A stretch of 19,105 nucleotides of DNA from Setaria digitata. Lineage: Eukaryota > Nematoda > Chromadorea > Rhabditida > Setariidae. The notes beneath the pieces are model-generated. The model was not told where the DNA came from and did no database searches. It saw nothing but the letters and a program-made list of their open reading frames with translations. Both the position numbers and the translations under genes were made by a program. Positions within the stretch are counted from its first letter, which is position 1; each line of letters starts with the position of its first letter. Location of the stretch: NCBI GenBank assembly GCA_003640385.1, contig RCAB01000729.1, forward strand, positions 1-19,105, read 5' to 3'. Below are positions 17,206-19,105 of the stretch, one piece after another.

Positions 17206-17499
17206 GCAATGAGGAAAAGAAATATGATAATGAAGGCGATGATAATAAAATAATGATAATGATTAAGAACAGTAATGGTGTAACAGCATTGAAATACGAT
17301 GAACAATGATGTGGCTAGAAAGGGAAAAGAGAAGAAAGCAAATGTATACATAATAATATTCATTACCTACCTATATTAATTAATTAATTAATCACTAGAT
17401 TTTAACGATGTGAAGAAACGAAGTGAACCGTAATGGTAGAAGAAATTGTAAAAAATTAGAAATAAAATTTTGCTTCTAAAGGGAACCTAAAACCCGTTA

Positions 17500-17541
<42 letters not shown>

Positions 17542-17727
17542 AGAAAAAAAAGCAATTTAGNAATTTCATTTGAATTTTTCAATTTTTTTCATATTGATGA
17601 TGAAAAATTTTCCTAAAACACATATATATATATATGTAATGCCATATATATTATTACCATATGTAAGAACAAACGAAAGTAGAAGCAAAAAAGAATTTCA
17701 ATTTTTAAATTAAAAAAAAAAAGGGGA

Positions 17728-17754
<27 letters not shown>
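17728..17754. repeat. (AG)n microsatellite
   Basis: An uninterrupted GA run flanked by A tracts. Confidence 0.9.
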
Positions 17755-17758
<4 letters not shown>

Positions 17759-18529
17759 AGAGAAGAAAAGTGAAAGTAACATCTATTATTATTATTTTTT
17801 TTTTTTTTTTCTTTTTTCTCCTTTCATTTCATTTCGTGCGATATTCCTTTCTCTTTTATTTCATCTTTTCTTTTCTTTTTTTCTTTCTATTTTTGACTTT
17901 TTTTTTTTTTTGTTCACTTTTAATTTTGATATGTAAATATGAAAAAAAATTGAAAAAAAAAAAAAAAAAAATGTGTGGAAATAATTGAAGTGATATGAGA
18001 AAAAAAAAAATAATGCATCGTATTTTGAATCCTTCTTCTTTCTCTTTTTTAATCAACATATTTATCAAAGCTAAAATAAAATTAAAATTGAGAATTATTA
18101 ATTGAAATTAATTGTACCACCAAAATATCGAAAATATTTTAAGCTAGATATTGATAAAATAAATTTAGTCTAGTATCATTCAAAGCCATACTTTTCATCA
18201 TTTTGTAAAACATCTCACAAAATGTTCACACACTCTCTACTAAAACAATGAACAATTCTTTCCTACAAATTAGTCAGTCATTGGTAATGAAATAATCATT
18301 TAAAAAAAAAAAAAAGTTTTTAAATGAAAATTAATTATTTATAAGCCAAATTTTAATCAAATAGTCTCTCTTTATCTCTATTCTTTTTTTCCCTCCCCCC
18401 TCCCTTTGTTTCTCTCTTTGAAAAAATAAAATTCAAAAAAAAAAAAAAACGAAGAAAAGAAGATATAGATAAAATTCAGGCTTTTGTGGGGAAAAAAAAA
18501 ATGAAAACACAAATAAATGAACAGAATTT

Positions 18530-18566
18530 TTGTTGTTATTATTGTTGTTGTTGTTGTTATTATTGT
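18530..18566. repeat. (GTT/ATT)n trinucleotide repeat
   Basis: TTGTTGTTATTATTGTTG-type units followed by a T run. Confidence 0.8.
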
Positions 18567-18673
18567 TTTTTTTTCTTTTTTTTTTTTTTTTTTTTTAAAC
18601 GAATCAAAATAAAAAATTTTTAACAGAGATCCAAGAAAAAATTGAGTTAGTTTATTTGTGTTGATACTTTGAA

Positions 18674-18716
<43 letters not shown>

Positions 18717-18785
18717 CTAAAACTAAAGAAAAGAGTTAGTTTTTTTTTTCTTTTTCTTTTTTTTTAATGAATGATTCAAATAGCA

Positions 18786-18807
18786 CAGAGAGAGAGAGAG
18801 AGAGAGA

Positions 18808-18840
<33 letters not shown>

Positions 18841-18841
18841 T
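18786..18841. repeat. (AG)n microsatellite, interrupted
   Basis: AG dinucleotides with two short interruptions. It lies inside an ORF (18767-18967) whose Arg-Glu half is this repeat; the rest (after 18841) is Asn/Asp/Ile-rich and unconvincing. Confidence 0.9.
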
Positions 18842-19066
18842 AGGACAGTAATAGTAATAGATCGAAGCGATATCATTGTCAACAACAATAATGGTGACAA
18901 CCATCCTGGTATGTCAACGACATGTGCAAATAAAACGATGACAATAATGAAGAAGATTGAAATGTAAACTTTTTTTCGTATATCAGATTCCTGAGTGTAT
19001 TAATTATAATAATAATAATTAGTAACATCCGATACAATGCATCTGATAAATTACACAGTGATAGTA

Positions 19067-19069
<3 letters not shown>

Positions 19070-19105
<36 letters not shown>
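19070..19105. repeat. Terminal poly-A run
   Basis: The window ends in 36 consecutive A. It suits a contig that broke at a homopolymer, though it may be only the window edge. Confidence 0.8.

Larger units (their letters stand above)
14527..19105. other. Low-complexity, purine-rich flank without a supportable gene
   Basis: About 4.6 kb of A runs, T runs and AAAG-type tracts. The ORFs here (15052-15294, 15509-15697, 16489-16927 minus, 17070-17363, 17770-18068, 18767-18967) are poly-Lys, poly-Phe or Arg-Glu translations of homopolymers and GA repeats with short ordinary-looking ends. Single unknown bases lie at 15535 and 17561 without flanking duplication. It may be intergenic DNA or a very long 3' UTR or intron; the sequence does not decide. 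Confidence 0.55.

Noticed and set aside
17070..17363. Overlapping ORFs on both strands around a GA repeat
   Set aside because: Poly-Phe, Arg-Glu or Ser-Leu translations of simple repeats; being open on both strands reflects composition.
18767..18967. 66-codon ORF with Arg-Glu repeat
   Set aside because: Half is a GA microsatellite. The remaining Asn/Asp/Ile-rich part has no domain and no partner exon was found.
1..19105. CRISPR arrays, tRNA/rRNA genes, transposase or reverse transcriptase ORFs, viral genes
   Set aside because: None seen on either strand. The repeats present are simple, tandem or small foldback types.

Overview
This is eukaryotic genomic DNA. It is very AT-rich, full of A and T homopolymers (many over 20 bases) and short simple repeats, and has no long open reading frame. 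Short exons of visibly higher GC sit between AT-rich introns with GT...TTTCAG/TTTTAG-type borders. That style fits a nematode, most likely a filarial or other spirurid worm. The species call is inference from base composition and intron style, not from a marker gene. No tRNA, rRNA, CRISPR array, transposon ORF or bacterial-type gene was seen.

Layout. Positions 1-3663 are non-coding upstream DNA with a perfect hairpin (519-548), a 29-bp direct repeat (790-846) and an 88-bp duplication split by a single N (1535-1711). Positions 3695-12504 hold a multi-exon plus-strand gene for a secreted cysteine-rich protein. Exon 1 encodes a signal peptide. Exons 2-3 encode a six-cysteine module, the exon at 10196-10297 a second (four-cysteine) module, and the last exon at 12308-12504 a third with a CC pair. 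Between modules 2 and 3 lie Asn/Ser/Thr-rich linkers with N-glycosylation sequons and an RKRR proprotein-convertase-like site just before the final module.

The exon set from 6481 to 12504 is phase-consistent by hand splicing (about 380 codons). The join between exon 2 and 6481 is not settled. Exon 3 (4999-5116) carries its own stop and would give an 86-residue short secreted protein. The long form needs one or more weaker exons or splice sites between 4999 and 5703. The locus could therefore be one gene with short and long products, or two adjacent related genes.

Positions 12505-19105 are mostly low-complexity, purine-rich on the plus strand, with GA and CA microsatellites. A possible small second gene (12758-14526, best supported by its last exon 14376-14526) lies there, and nothing else convincing. 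The window ends inside a run of 36 A. All exon borders were derived by eye from splice signals and phase; none is supported by transcript data.
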